A stretch of 64,000 bases of DNA from Halobellus inordinatus (GTDB lineage: Archaea; Halobacteriota; Halobacteria; Halobacteriales; Haloferacaceae): positions 1-64,000 of the forward strand of contig NZ_JANHAV010000009.1 in assembly GCF_024464655.1 (NCBI RefSeq). The letters run 5' to 3'. The notes below the pieces were generated by a model. The model worked only from the letters and a program-made list of their open reading frames with translations, was not told where the DNA came from and did not search any database. Position 1 is the first letter of the stretch; each line of letters begins with the position of its first letter. The position numbers and the translations under genes are program-made. This document shows positions 52,885 to 61,305 of the stretch, in pieces.

Positions 52885-53415
52885 TCACGAGAGCTGATTC
52901 AGATACAGCCAGCGACGCGACCACAGTTGATAGAGCGTCGAGCCGGCGATGATCGCGAGAAACACGCTGGCGAAAATGAGCGGGTCGACCGCGGAGACGA
53001 GCGGTACCTCGGTGAGCGACAGGACGACGAGAAAGAGCGAGACCGTGCCGAGCGCCCGATAGTACGTCGCCCACGTCACGCCGTACTTCGTGACGACCTC
53101 CATATACACGTCGACTGCGCGGGCGCTGTCTTTGAGTCGGATCGTCTTTCGGTCCCGGTCGTAGTCGACGACGCCGGCGTCGTCGAGCTTCGGGAGGTGA
53201 TTCTGGTGCAGCGAGATGTAGACGCTGTCGCGGATGTTCCGCGGCGGCGGCGACTCCTCAGTCTCCAGTTCGGCGATGTCTTCGGCGAGATCACGAAGCA
53301 TCACCTCGCGCCCGTGTTCCTGCAAGCACTTGATCGTGTGTCGCCGTCGGTCGTTCCGGAGGAGGTCGTGGATGTCCGTCTCCGAAAGCCCCGTCTGCAT
53401 CGATCGGATACTCAT
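52885..53415 (-). CDS. DUF7344-type winged-helix membrane protein, right copy
   Basis: The 176-residue protein starts MSIRSMQTGLSETDIHDLLR. It is paralogous to the protein at 40368 along its full length, with a winged helix (LRNDRRRHTIKCLQEHGREV ... VYISLHQNHLPKLDDAGVVDYDRDRKTIRL), the linker VDVYMEVVTKYGVTWATYYR and two transmembrane helices. It is probably a membrane-bound regulator of the island or its paired gene. The promoter region carries the same GATTACTATAT stretch as the left copy. Confidence 0.8.
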   Translation of the reverse strand: MSIRSMQTGLSETDIHDLLRNDRRRHTIKCLQEHGREVMLRDLAEDIAELETEESPPPRNIRDSVYISLHQNHLPKLDDAGVVDYDRDRKTIRLKDSARAVDVYMEVVTKYGVTWATYYRALGTVSLFLVVLSLTEVPLVSAVDPLIFASVFLAIIAGSTLYQLWSRRWLYLNQLS

Positions 53416-53450
53416 ATGACAGGTCTAACTACGTGTCAACGAGGTAATCA

Positions 53451-53460
53451 TATAGTAATC
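53451..53460 (-). promoter_or_regulatory. TATA region of the right DUF7344 gene
   Basis: GATTACTATA on the minus strand, 36 nt before the start codon, is shared with the left copy at 40943-40952. Confidence 0.5.
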
Positions 53461-53617
53461 AACCCGATTAACATCGTGCAGGAATGCTCAATGAGTCGTT
53501 AATCGGGGGGTTCACGGGTTACACGACACCGCAGAGAGTTGAATCACTATTGCGACCCCACTCCGCGTCGATAAGACGCTATTTTTCGCGGCTGTCGTGA
53601 GTTAGTGAGTGCTCCAC

Positions 53618-54001
53618 TCACCCGATCAACAGTCGGACGTTGTAGACCATCGTGAACGTGCCGACGAGCGAGAGAACCACCGGTGGGAGGTACGCGAAGA
53701 ACTCGTCGCCGTCGGCCGCCGCGACCAGCGAGATGGCGAGTATGATGCCGAACACGGCGTACTTCAACAGCGCGAGTCCGTAGATGCCGAACGCGTCGAC
53801 GCTGAGCCTGACCAACGCGTTGGCCTCGCGAAGATCCGGGCTGTGTTCGATGATCGCGATCGTGGTGACGATGTCGCCGACACCGTAGGTCGCGAGCGCG
53901 AGCACCCACAGGCGAACGAAGTTGGACGACTCGGCCAGGCCGCCGTCGGGCGCGAGGTACTTTTGCGCACCGCGTAAGCGCTTCATCGCGTCGGACGCCA
54001 T
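53618..54001 (-). CDS. DUF5658-like small polytopic membrane protein
   Basis: The 127-residue protein starts MASDAMKRLRGAQKYLAPDG and has four hydrophobic segments. The motif SPDLREANALVRLSVDAFGI after the first helix resembles the E-x-N-P/A-L-x-R signature of DUF5658 proteins. Its start codon overlaps the stop of the HAD gene by one base (TGATG), so the two are co-translated. The function is unknown. Confidence 0.75.
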   Translation of the reverse strand: MASDAMKRLRGAQKYLAPDGGLAESSNFVRLWVLALATYGVGDIVTTIAIIEHSPDLREANALVRLSVDAFGIYGLALLKYAVFGIILAISLVAAADGDEFFAYLPPVVLSLVGTFTMVYNVRLLIG

Positions 54002-55284
54002 CACCACTCGTCCAGGCGGTTCAGTACCGAGACGATTCGCAACACGGACCCGGCATCGCCCGGGTCGTAGACCAGTTCGTCCGTCGAGCGGACGTGATCG
54101 AGCACCGACTCGGAGGCGTGTTTCGGGGCCGCTGCGATCCCGGCGTCGGCGTCTGCGGCCCACTCCATCACCCGCAGGTCGGACTTGCTGTCGCCCATCA
54201 TCAACACGAACGGGTCGTCGATGCCGAGGACGTCCAGCGCACCGCGAACGCCGGTCGGTTTGTCGAGGTCGAGCGAGCCGATCTCGGCCGCGTCGGCGTG
54301 GTAGTAGGCGACGTCGATCCGATCGAAGCGAGCCTGCACGTCCGCGGGGATGTCGTCGACCTCGCGTGTCGACGTCGCGTCCTCGCTGTCGAGCACGTCG
54401 GCGATCTCGGGGTCGGAGGCGGCGTAGTACGCCCGTGCCCAGTCCGCAGAGCGCCCCGGCCCCTCGCTGTCGCCCGTCCGCGACTCGATACCGACGTCGC
54501 TGATGCCCTCGACGGCCTCGACGACTGCCCGTCCGAGCAGGTCGACAAGATAGACGAGGCCTTCGTCGATGACGGCTTCGGCGGCGTCGCTGCCGACGTC
54601 GAAGTTCGGCTTCAGCGTCACGTTGAACTCGTTGCCCTGGAGGTGGACCGAGCGGCGGAGTTCTTCCGGGGCGGCCGTCAACACGCGCGAGCGCACGAGC
54701 GAGAAGACCTCACGCACCTCTTCTTCGAGCGTCTCGTAGAGGAGTCGCTTCGTGTCCGAGCCGTGACCGGGCGTGAACACGCCGGTGCCCGCCTCGTAGA
54801 CGATGCTGAACGACCCCGAGTGAACCAACTCGGTTCCGAGCCCCTGAATCATAAATCCCTTGACGTTCTCGAGCGTCTGCCCCGTGCAGATGATTATCGG
54901 GAGTCCCGTCTCGTGGAGTTCGGTGAGGAGATGCAGCGTCTCGCGGGGGATCTCGTTGTCCGTGCGGCCGGCCGAACGGAGCGTCTCGTCGACGTCGAGT
55001 ACGAGCGCGTTGACCGGGCGACCGTACTTCGAGTAGAGGTCCAGCGCCGTGAACGTCTGTTCGCGCGTGGCTCGCGCCGCGATGTCGGCGAGCGTCTCAC
55101 CGGCGGCGAACGACTCGGCAATCTCGCGTTTGCGCGCCTCCAGGTCGTCGCTCGCATCCTGCCAGTATTCGAGGGCGACGCGGGAGTCGACGGGTGGAAA
55201 GAGATCGACGAAGTTCTGGAGATCGCGGAGCGTATCCGTCTCGTACTCCTGGTAGAGTCGATAGAGGAGATCGTACCGGTCCAT
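54001..55284 (-). CDS. HAD-superfamily hydrolase with helical N-terminal domain
   Basis: The 427-residue protein starts MDRYDLLYRLYQEYETDTLR. About 95 mostly helical residues precede the HAD core, whose motif I is LVLDVDETLRSAG with both catalytic Asp. Motif II is IIICTGQTLENVKG, and the last motif is FVLMMGDSKSDLRVMEWA. The cap region fits sugar- or sucrose-phosphatase-like (Cof-type) HADs. A phosphatase acting on a small phosphorylated substrate is likely. It is followed directly by the DUF5658-like gene. Confidence 0.78.
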   Translation of the reverse strand: MDRYDLLYRLYQEYETDTLRDLQNFVDLFPPVDSRVALEYWQDASDDLEARKREIAESFAAGETLADIAARATREQTFTALDLYSKYGRPVNALVLDVDETLRSAGRTDNEIPRETLHLLTELHETGLPIIICTGQTLENVKGFMIQGLGTELVHSGSFSIVYEAGTGVFTPGHGSDTKRLLYETLEEEVREVFSLVRSRVLTAAPEELRRSVHLQGNEFNVTLKPNFDVGSDAAEAVIDEGLVYLVDLLGRAVVEAVEGISDVGIESRTGDSEGPGRSADWARAYYAASDPEIADVLDSEDATSTREVDDIPADVQARFDRIDVAYYHADAAEIGSLDLDKPTGVRGALDVLGIDDPFVLMMGDSKSDLRVMEWAADADAGIAAAPKHASESVLDHVRSTDELVYDPGDAGSVLRIVSVLNRLDEW

Positions 55285-55421
55285 ACGTAGTCCCCGTCCT
55301 CCGATGGTAAAAGCACACCTGCCGAGGCGGTAACCGGAGCCAAACCGAGTTCGAGGCGGGTCCACAACCAGTCGTTCCGGTGAGGGAAACGCTCAAACCA
55401 GCGACCGCCGTACACCGGGGT

Positions 55422-55868
55422 ATGGCAGACTGGACCGACAGCATCGTCGGCGATCGGATGACTGTCGACAGGGAGTTCAACGATCGGGTCGAGAGTTCGC
55501 GGTTTACGAGCCAGGAGTGGGGCCTCATTATGACGGCGACCGAGTTCGACATCGAGCACGCCGACGATCCCGACCGGGCACGGATCGTCGCCGACACGGA
55601 GAAGCTTCCGCAGATTATGCCCGAACTGGAGAACGTCCGTTCCCAGATGGCGCAAATGGGTGGCGCCCCGAGCGAGGAGAAGTCGAGCAGCGGCGGCCTG
55701 ATGGACTCTCTCAAGGGCGCGCTCGGTCTCGGCAACGGCAGTAGCGGGACCGACCAAGAACGAGTCGATGCCGCCGAGCGGTTGACGCAGGCCTACGCCG
55801 ACGCGCTCCAGAAGCACTTGGAGTCGAAGAACAAGTGGGAGCAGGTGCGAAACGCGTACCTGGAGTAG
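55422..55868 (+). CDS. Conserved halobacterial DUF protein (possibly DUF5799)
   Basis: The 148-residue protein starts MADWTDSIVGDRMTVDREFN. The first 85 residues are a folded mixed alpha/beta region (WGLIMTATEFDIEHADDPDR), then a Ser/Gly-rich linker (SEEKSSSGGLMDSLKGALGL) and a final helix (RLTQAYADALQKHLESKNKW). No biochemical role is known to me. It is divergent from the HAD gene and 85 nt before rtcB. Confidence 0.7.
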   Translation: MADWTDSIVGDRMTVDREFNDRVESSRFTSQEWGLIMTATEFDIEHADDPDRARIVADTEKLPQIMPELENVRSQMAQMGGAPSEEKSSSGGLMDSLKGALGLGNGSSGTDQERVDAAERLTQAYADALQKHLESKNKWEQVRNAYLE

Positions 55869-55953
55869 GCGGTCAAGCGGTCGGTGCGGTCGTCGGTAGT
55901 CGAAGCGGGCATCGAGGAGAACGCTTTCCTCACAGGCTATCGTTGGTTGGAGT

Positions 55954-57474
55954 ATGACCGACGATAGCGACGACGTTCGCGAGTTCGACGGGATTCGTCT
56001 CGAACGCGTCCGCGAACACGTATGGGAGATTCCGCGGGAAGACGAGATGCGCGTTCCGGCGCGGGTGCTCGCGAGTGAAGCGTTGCTCGAACAGATCAGC
56101 GACGACAAGACGCTCCAGCAACTCCGCAACGCGACGCACTTGCCGGGTATCGCCGAACGGGCCGTCTGTATGCCCGATGGGCACCAGGGCTACGGTTTCC
56201 CCGTCGGCGGCGTCGGCGCGACCGACGTCGAAACCGGTTGTATCTCACCGGGGTCGATCGGCTACGACATCAACTGCGGCGTCAGGATGATGCGCACGAA
56301 CCTGACGTACGACGACCTCCGCGGGCACGAGGAGGAACTCGTCAGCGCCCTCTTTTCGAACATCCCCTCTGGACTCGGTGGCGGCGGCGTCGTCGAATCT
56401 GATATAGAGACGATGGAGCAGATTCTCGACCGTGGCGTCGACTGGGCGCTCGAACACGGCTACGCCGTCGAAGACGACCTCACCCACTGCGAGGACGAGG
56501 GGATGCGCCCCGACGCCGATCCGAGCGCCGTCTCACAGAAGGCCAAAGACCGCGGGAAAAACCAGATCGGGAGCCTCGGCTCAGGAAATCACTTCCTCGA
56601 AGTCCAACGCGTGACCGACGTCTATCGATCGGACGTCGCCGCGGAGTTCGGCCTCGAAGAGGACCAGGTGGTCGTCCTCATCCACTGTGGCTCTCGGGGA
56701 CTCGGTCACCAGATCTGTTCGGACTACCTCCGGAAGATCGAACAGGAACACGGCGACCTGCTCGCAGAGCTCCCGGACAAAGAGCTGGCAGCGGCGCCCG
56801 CAGGCTCAGACCTCGCCGAGGAGTACTACGGCGCGATGTGTGCGGCCATCAACTTCGCGTGGGTGAACCGACAACTGATAATGCACCGGACGCGACGCGT
56901 CTTCGAGCGCATTTTCGACCGCGACTGGGAGGAGATGGAGATGGAACTCCTCTACGACGTCGCCCACAACATCGGCAAGAAGGAGGTCCACGAGGTCGCC
57001 GTCGACGCCGACGGCCACCCGACCAACCCCGAGGACGCGGTCGACCGGGCCGAGCGTGAGCTCTACGTCCACCGGAAAGGCGCGACTCGCGCGTTCCCGG
57101 CCGGGCGGCCCGAGATCCCGTCGGCGTACCGTGACGTCGGCCAGCCGATCATCATCCCCGGGAGTATGGGTTCAGGATCGTACGTCCTCCGCGGCGGCGA
57201 GCACTCGATGGAGCTCTCGTTCGGGTCGACCGCACACGGCGCTGGGCGGACGATGAGCCGAACGCAGGCGAAAAGCGAGTTCTGGGGCGAGACCGTCCAA
57301 GAGGAGCTGCGCGACCAGCAGAAGATCTACGTGAAAGCGCAGTCGGGCGCGACTGTCGCCGAGGAAGCCCCGGGCGTCTACAAGGACGTCGACGAGGTGG
57401 TTCGCGTCTCAGACGAACTCGGCATCGGCGACAAGGTCGCACGGACGTTCCCGGTCTGTAACATCAAGGGCTGA
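55954..57474 (+). CDS. rtcB: RNA-splicing ligase RtcB
   Basis: The 506-residue 3'-phosphate RNA ligase joins tRNA exons after intron removal. The metal and GTP motifs are VCMPDGHQGYGFPVGGVGAT, the active-site C108 in GYDINCGVRMMRT, LGSGNHFLEVQ, IHCGSRGLGHQ and the guanylated H428 in GSTAHGAGRTMSR. The length is normal for archaeal RtcB without an intein, and none is present. No archease gene is adjacent. Confidence 0.97.
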   Translation: MTDDSDDVREFDGIRLERVREHVWEIPREDEMRVPARVLASEALLEQISDDKTLQQLRNATHLPGIAERAVCMPDGHQGYGFPVGGVGATDVETGCISPGSIGYDINCGVRMMRTNLTYDDLRGHEEELVSALFSNIPSGLGGGGVVESDIETMEQILDRGVDWALEHGYAVEDDLTHCEDEGMRPDADPSAVSQKAKDRGKNQIGSLGSGNHFLEVQRVTDVYRSDVAAEFGLEEDQVVVLIHCGSRGLGHQICSDYLRKIEQEHGDLLAELPDKELAAAPAGSDLAEEYYGAMCAAINFAWVNRQLIMHRTRRVFERIFDRDWEEMEMELLYDVAHNIGKKEVHEVAVDADGHPTNPEDAVDRAERELYVHRKGATRAFPAGRPEIPSAYRDVGQPIIIPGSMGSGSYVLRGGEHSMELSFGSTAHGAGRTMSRTQAKSEFWGETVQEELRDQQKIYVKAQSGATVAEEAPGVYKDVDEVVRVSDELGIGDKVARTFPVCNIKG

Positions 57475-57666
57475 TTTCCCACGGGACCAGCAGGCGCTCT
57501 GTGTGACGAGAGGGCGAGCAGGTGGCGCCTCCGACGACTACGACCCCGCGACGGCGCGCCACACACCCGCCGTGACCGTCACGGTCTGCGTTCAGACCAC
57601 GCGGGTGCTGGCCCCGGTATCGTATAAAAAGCCTCGCGCGAGCCGGGAGTGGTCGGTGTCGCGGCA

Positions 57667-57903
57667 CTACTCGCTGTGTGTGCAGACGACGAGCCGGTCG
57701 TCTTCGCGGGCGACGCACAGCCGTTCGGAGCCGGCGAGGCCGAACGAGTGCGTTCGGCGTTCGGTCAGCAGCAGTCGCGTGAAGGGCTCCCCGCAGGCCG
57801 GGCACTCCACGCCGTCCCGATTTTCGTACAGCGTCACGTCGCCGTCCTCTCGGAGGAGTTTCATTCGATGCCGGACGGCGTGCTGGTCGAAGCGATCAGC
57901 CAT
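57667..57903 (-). CDS. Small zinc-ribbon protein (DUF7385-like)
   Basis: The 78-residue protein starts MADRFDQHAVRHRMKLLRED. It has one CPAC pair in VECPACGEPFTRLLLTE and a later Cys in ERLCVAREDDRLVVCTHSE, enough for one zinc site. Similar proteins have been labelled flagella cluster protein in haloarchaea, but no flagellar genes are here. It may be co-transcribed with the gene upstream, 79 nt away. Confidence 0.7.
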   Translation of the reverse strand: MADRFDQHAVRHRMKLLREDGDVTLYENRDGVECPACGEPFTRLLLTERRTHSFGLAGSERLCVAREDDRLVVCTHSE

Positions 57904-57982
57904 CAGCGGGAGAAGTGCCTGCGGGCGATAAAGTCGTTGCCGTCGCGCGGTCGAGGTCGTGCGGTCGGTGTTGCGCCCCTCT

Positions 57983-58696
57983 TCAGCCGAGTCGAGAGAG
58001 GCGGTCCTGAGCCGTCGTCAGCGCCATCTCGTCGTCGTCGACGAGATACGAGACGAGGTCGCGCGCCGCTCGAACGAGGAGTTCGGACTCCTCGGCTGGG
58101 ACGTCGCCGTAGACCGCGTCGACGCGCTTGACGTGCGTCGCGAGCGTCTCTCGGACCTGTCGTGCGGCCGGGTCCGGATTGTCGTCGAGCCACGTCCCGA
58201 GGTCCGAACAGAAGGCGTCGAGTACCTCGGCGTACGCGAGGCCGCGCGCGTCGGTCATCGACGCCGGAACCGACGACGGATCGGGGCGCTGGCCGTCGTC
58301 GGCGCCACGGAGGAGTTCGAGGACGTACCACTGCATCTCGTCGTCCGGGTCCCGAGTCCGTCCGAAGATGTCGACCGCGTGTAGCAGTTCCGCGGCGGCG
58401 AGGACCGTGTCGTCGACCGACTGGAGCTCGCCGGCGCGGACGAAGCCGCGCTGACGGACGTAATCACGGAGAGTCGTTTTCAACTCCGAGGCGATATCGT
58501 CGATATCGGTCGCGTCGTCGAGTTCGGCGCGGGGCGCGGAGAGGTCCAACTCGACCGCGCTGTCAGTGTGTCGCTCTCGGTCACCGGTCCCGACGCTCCG
58601 CATACTCCCACAGTCCGGGCAGTTCACCTGGCCCGTATCGAAGTACGACCACTCCCGCCCGCAGTCTTTGCAGCGGCGGCGGCCACGGATTCGCAT
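57983..58696 (-). CDS. TFIIB-type zinc-ribbon protein (DUF7117-like)
   Basis: The 237-residue protein starts MRIRGRRRCKDCGREWSYFD. The N-terminal ribbon uses CKDC and CPDC (about residues 9-33). The rest is a predicted helical domain (DDIASELKTTLRDYVRQRGF; LLHAVDIFGRTRDPDDEMQWYVLELL; ALTTAQDRLSRLG). It is conserved in haloarchaea with unknown function. A role in transcription or RNA handling is only suggested by the ribbon. Confidence 0.72.
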   Translation of the reverse strand: MRIRGRRRCKDCGREWSYFDTGQVNCPDCGSMRSVGTGDRERHTDSAVELDLSAPRAELDDATDIDDIASELKTTLRDYVRQRGFVRAGELQSVDDTVLAAAELLHAVDIFGRTRDPDDEMQWYVLELLRGADDGQRPDPSSVPASMTDARGLAYAEVLDAFCSDLGTWLDDNPDPAARQVRETLATHVKRVDAVYGDVPAEESELLVRAARDLVSYLVDDDEMALTTAQDRLSRLG

Positions 58697-58937
58697 ACCG
58701 GCCTTTCTCCGGCGAGCGAGAAAAGCGCGTCGCGATGGCGATGCCGACTCCGCGCTGTGACAGATTCACGAAACAAAACCGCAGGACAGGCGCGGGATGC
58801 GACGCCGAAACACAATCGGTAAAACGGCGATGTCAGCTGTGAGCGGCCGGGATACGTCGGCTCTCGACGAGCGCGAGGGGGAACGAATTCCCGTCGTAGC
58901 CGACATATTTATGTGCAGCAGTCGGTTACAATCGGGT

Positions 58938-59018
58938 GACGCTTCGTCTGGAGGGCCGAAGCGTCAGCGGGGACCAATTCAGGGCGGCAAGCATCCGCGT
59001 GCTTTTCACGCGGCTTGC
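58938..59018. ncRNA. Candidate structured RNA or terminator block
   Basis: Stem GACGCTTCG (58938-58946) pairs with CGAAGCGTC (58957-58965). A second stem has GCAAGC (58987-58992) with GCTTGC (59013-59018) and inner CGCGTG (58996-59001) with CACGCG (59007-59012), followed by TTCCTTTTCC. It may be a small RNA ending in a terminator, or the 3' end of an unseen transcript. Confidence 0.3.
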
Positions 59019-59367
59019 TTCCTTTTCCGACCAGTATCGAAGAGAAACGCCTCTGTCACTCGCCTGTATAGAGGTTGATCACGCAGCGAGCAGTGTCGCC
59101 TCCTGTGGTCGGGCGTCGACGACGAGCGAAATCCGTGGTGGATGGAATCGTAAGATATCTGTAACGGTTGTCGGACGCGATCGGGCCGCGAATGGAGTCC
59201 GCTACCGGGCGTGTGATAATAATTAATCAGACATATTAGGACCCTGATCAGGTAGTGGTAAGCGTAACGATATGTTTAGGAAAGCTCATCGATACGTATC
59301 GAGTTTTCGGCCCGTGATCGGCACTCCCAAGCGCACAGTGGGTCGATATGTTTATTTTGGAGAACAC

Positions 59368-59374
59368 TAATATA
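59368..59374 (+). promoter_or_regulatory. TATA box of the PadR gene
   Basis: CTAATATACAAG is about 20-25 nt before the ATG at 59391. PadR proteins often bind their own promoter, so this is also the likely operator region. Confidence 0.55.
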
Positions 59375-59390
59375 CAAGTAGAATCCACCG

Positions 59391-59687
59391 ATGTACGACC
59401 TGACAGGATTTCAGCGCGACCTGCTGTACGTGATCGCCGGACTCGACGAACCCCACGGGCTCGCGATCAAAGAAGAACTCGAAGAGTACTACGAGAAGGA
59501 GATCCATCACGGCCGGCTCTATCCGAACCTCGACACGCTCGTCGAGAAAGGACTCGTCGACAAAGGGCAGCGTGATCGCCGTACGAACTACTACACGCTC
59601 ACCCGCCGCGGCCGCCGCGAGATCGCGGCACGCAAAGACTGGGAGAGCACGTACATCAACGTCTCCTTCGAAGGCATCGACGACTGA
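59391..59687 (+). CDS. PadR-family transcriptional regulator
   Basis: The 98-residue protein starts MYDLTGFQRDLLYVIAGLDE. Its winged helix contains GLAIKEELEEYYEKEIHHGRLYPNLDTLVEKGLVDKGQRDRRTNYYTLTRRGRREI, the PadR signature, with almost no C-terminal dimerisation helix. This is the short haloarchaeal type. The target is unknown and no obvious efflux gene is adjacent. Its TGA stop is also the target duplication of the MITE copy C. Confidence 0.9.
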   Translation: MYDLTGFQRDLLYVIAGLDEPHGLAIKEELEEYYEKEIHHGRLYPNLDTLVEKGLVDKGQRDRRTNYYTLTRRGRREIAARKDWESTYINVSFEGIDD

Positions 59688-59766
59688 TACTGTCGGACAG
59701 CAGTTCGTGAATCACGTTGGCACCCACGGGGTGTCGTTACGCTCCACATCGTTCTGTCCGACAGTA
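59688..59766. mobile_element. 79-bp MITE, copy C
   Basis: Ends TACTGTCGGACAG and CTGTCCGACAGTA match copies A and B. The nested hairpin is GGCACC-CACG-GGTGTC with one mismatch. TGA duplications are at 59685-59687 and 59767-59769; the left one is the PadR stop codon. Confidence 0.77.
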
Positions 59767-59850
59767 TGAAACGGCGCGAGGTGGCTGCTACGTCGTCGGC
59801 CCGTAATCGTCGATCCGGGCAGTAAGCCACCTCGCGCCCAGGATGGTACC

Positions 59851-61191
59851 TCACTCTGTGGTCGGCTCTTCGTCTCGTGATTCTGCCAGTTCCGCTCCGA
59901 ACTCGAACTCGCCAGTAGCGTCGCCGCCGTCCCGGTCGCCGCGTGAGGAGCCGCCTGCCGTCTCCGTGCCACCGTCCGTCTCCGGGGAGTCATCTGCCGG
60001 CCCATCGGCTGAGTCGTCGGATTCGGCTTTCGGCCCGTCGGCGACGACGTCGGGATTCGCCGCTGGTACCTGTGTCGATCCCCGCGGCGTCACCACACCC
60101 GGATCGACCGTGTACGGAACGAGCGGCTCCCGGGCGATCAGCACCGGCAGCACGTGGCGGGCGAAGTTCACGATGAGCACGAGCACGATCGGCCCCAGGA
60201 AGATGCCGTACCAGCCGAACAGCAACGGGCCGAGCGTGTAGGCGATCATCACCGCGCCGACGTGGAGGTTGCGGCCGGAGACGTACGGGCGAAGCACGAG
60301 ATCCGGAATTGTATCGACGATGACGAACGAGACGGCGACGAAAACGGCCGTGAACCACAGCGTCGTCGGATCGAAGAGATACGACGTAACGCCGAGATAG
60401 ATCGCGACGGGGGCGTAGACGAGTTTCATCCCGACGACGGGGACGAGACTCGCGACGCCAGCGAGCAGGCCGATGAGGGCCGCCGCGGGAATCGCGACCC
60501 CAGGCGGAGCCACGAGATTCAGGATCGAGTACGCGATGACGCCGATCGTCCCCGTGAGGACGGCGTTGAGGATGTTTCCGAAGAAGATGTTCGTGAAGTC
60601 GCGGTCGGCGCCGCCGAGGAACGCCTCCATCACACCGCGGTCGTCGGCAATTCGCGAGTTGAGCCAGCGCGAGAGCTTCGCGTCGTCTCTGAGCAGGTAG
60701 AACGCCAGTGCGATCATCGCGAACAGATGCACGAGGCCGACGCCGACGAACGCGAGAACGTTGCTCGCAGAGCCGATCGAGGAGACGACCTGCTGGACCT
60801 GCGCGAACGTCAGCGACGCTGGATCGAAGGTGAGGAGCTGCTCGAAGTCGGTCAACCGTTCGAGCTGATCGGCCGAGATCGGATACTGCGAGAGGTCGAA
60901 GACGCCCTGGTTCGTGAGTCGAACCAGTTCGCTGACGGCGACTGCTCCCGTGTACGTGATGAGCGCGAGCGCGGGCAACGCCAACACGAAGAGCGCGATC
61001 GCGGCCGCGAGGCTGGGCGGTCGGATCCGCTTTTTGATCCGCCGGTAGATCGGCCGAGTGGCGTAATAGAGGAAGAGGCCGAAGACGAACGTCCCGATAA
61101 AGGAGTAGACGATGTACGCGAGCGCCGCTCCGAGGGCGAGTCCCACCACCCACCACGAGAGTCGCGAACGACCCATCTCGAGAACGGACAT
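59851..61191 (-). CDS. AI-2E-family (TqsA/PerM-like) membrane transporter
   Basis: The 446-residue protein starts MSVLEMGRSRLSWWVVGLAL. It has about eight transmembrane helices with family stretches FVFGLFLYYATRPIYRRIKK, DFTNIFFGNILNAVLTGTIGVIAYSILNL, and DTIPDLVLRPYVSGRNLHVGAVMIAYTLGPLLFGWYGIFLGPI. The last 75 residues are a polar acidic tail (PADDSPETDGGTETAGG...). Relatives export small molecules or exchange ions. Haloarchaea are not known to use AI-2, so the substrate is open. Confidence 0.85.
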   Translation of the reverse strand: MSVLEMGRSRLSWWVVGLALGAALAYIVYSFIGTFVFGLFLYYATRPIYRRIKKRIRPPSLAAAIALFVLALPALALITYTGAVAVSELVRLTNQGVFDLSQYPISADQLERLTDFEQLLTFDPASLTFAQVQQVVSSIGSASNVLAFVGVGLVHLFAMIALAFYLLRDDAKLSRWLNSRIADDRGVMEAFLGGADRDFTNIFFGNILNAVLTGTIGVIAYSILNLVAPPGVAIPAAALIGLLAGVASLVPVVGMKLVYAPVAIYLGVTSYLFDPTTLWFTAVFVAVSFVIVDTIPDLVLRPYVSGRNLHVGAVMIAYTLGPLLFGWYGIFLGPIVLVLIVNFARHVLPVLIAREPLVPYTVDPGVVTPRGSTQVPAANPDVVADGPKAESDDSADGPADDSPETDGGTETAGGSSRGDRDGGDATGEFEFGAELAESRDEEPTTE

Positions 61192-61305
61192 ACCGAACGA
61201 GGGACCGCGACGGGACAAAAAGCTACCGCGCAAATCGACGGTGTCGTACGATCGAGTGCCCGAAGACGTGCGAACGCGACAGGACGCGGCGCGAACGGAC
61301 GAGAA

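Larger units (their letters stand above)
58697..59390. other. 694-bp intergenic region without a credible gene
   Basis: No ORF here has haloarchaeal protein composition. The left half is GC-rich and holds two strong hairpins (58938-59018). The right half is more AT-rich and leads to the PadR promoter. Confidence 0.55.

Noticed and set aside
58797-59078. 93-codon plus-strand ORF in the gene-free region
   Set aside because: The composition is basic and unlike haloarchaeal proteins, and it overlaps the hairpins. Most likely chance.
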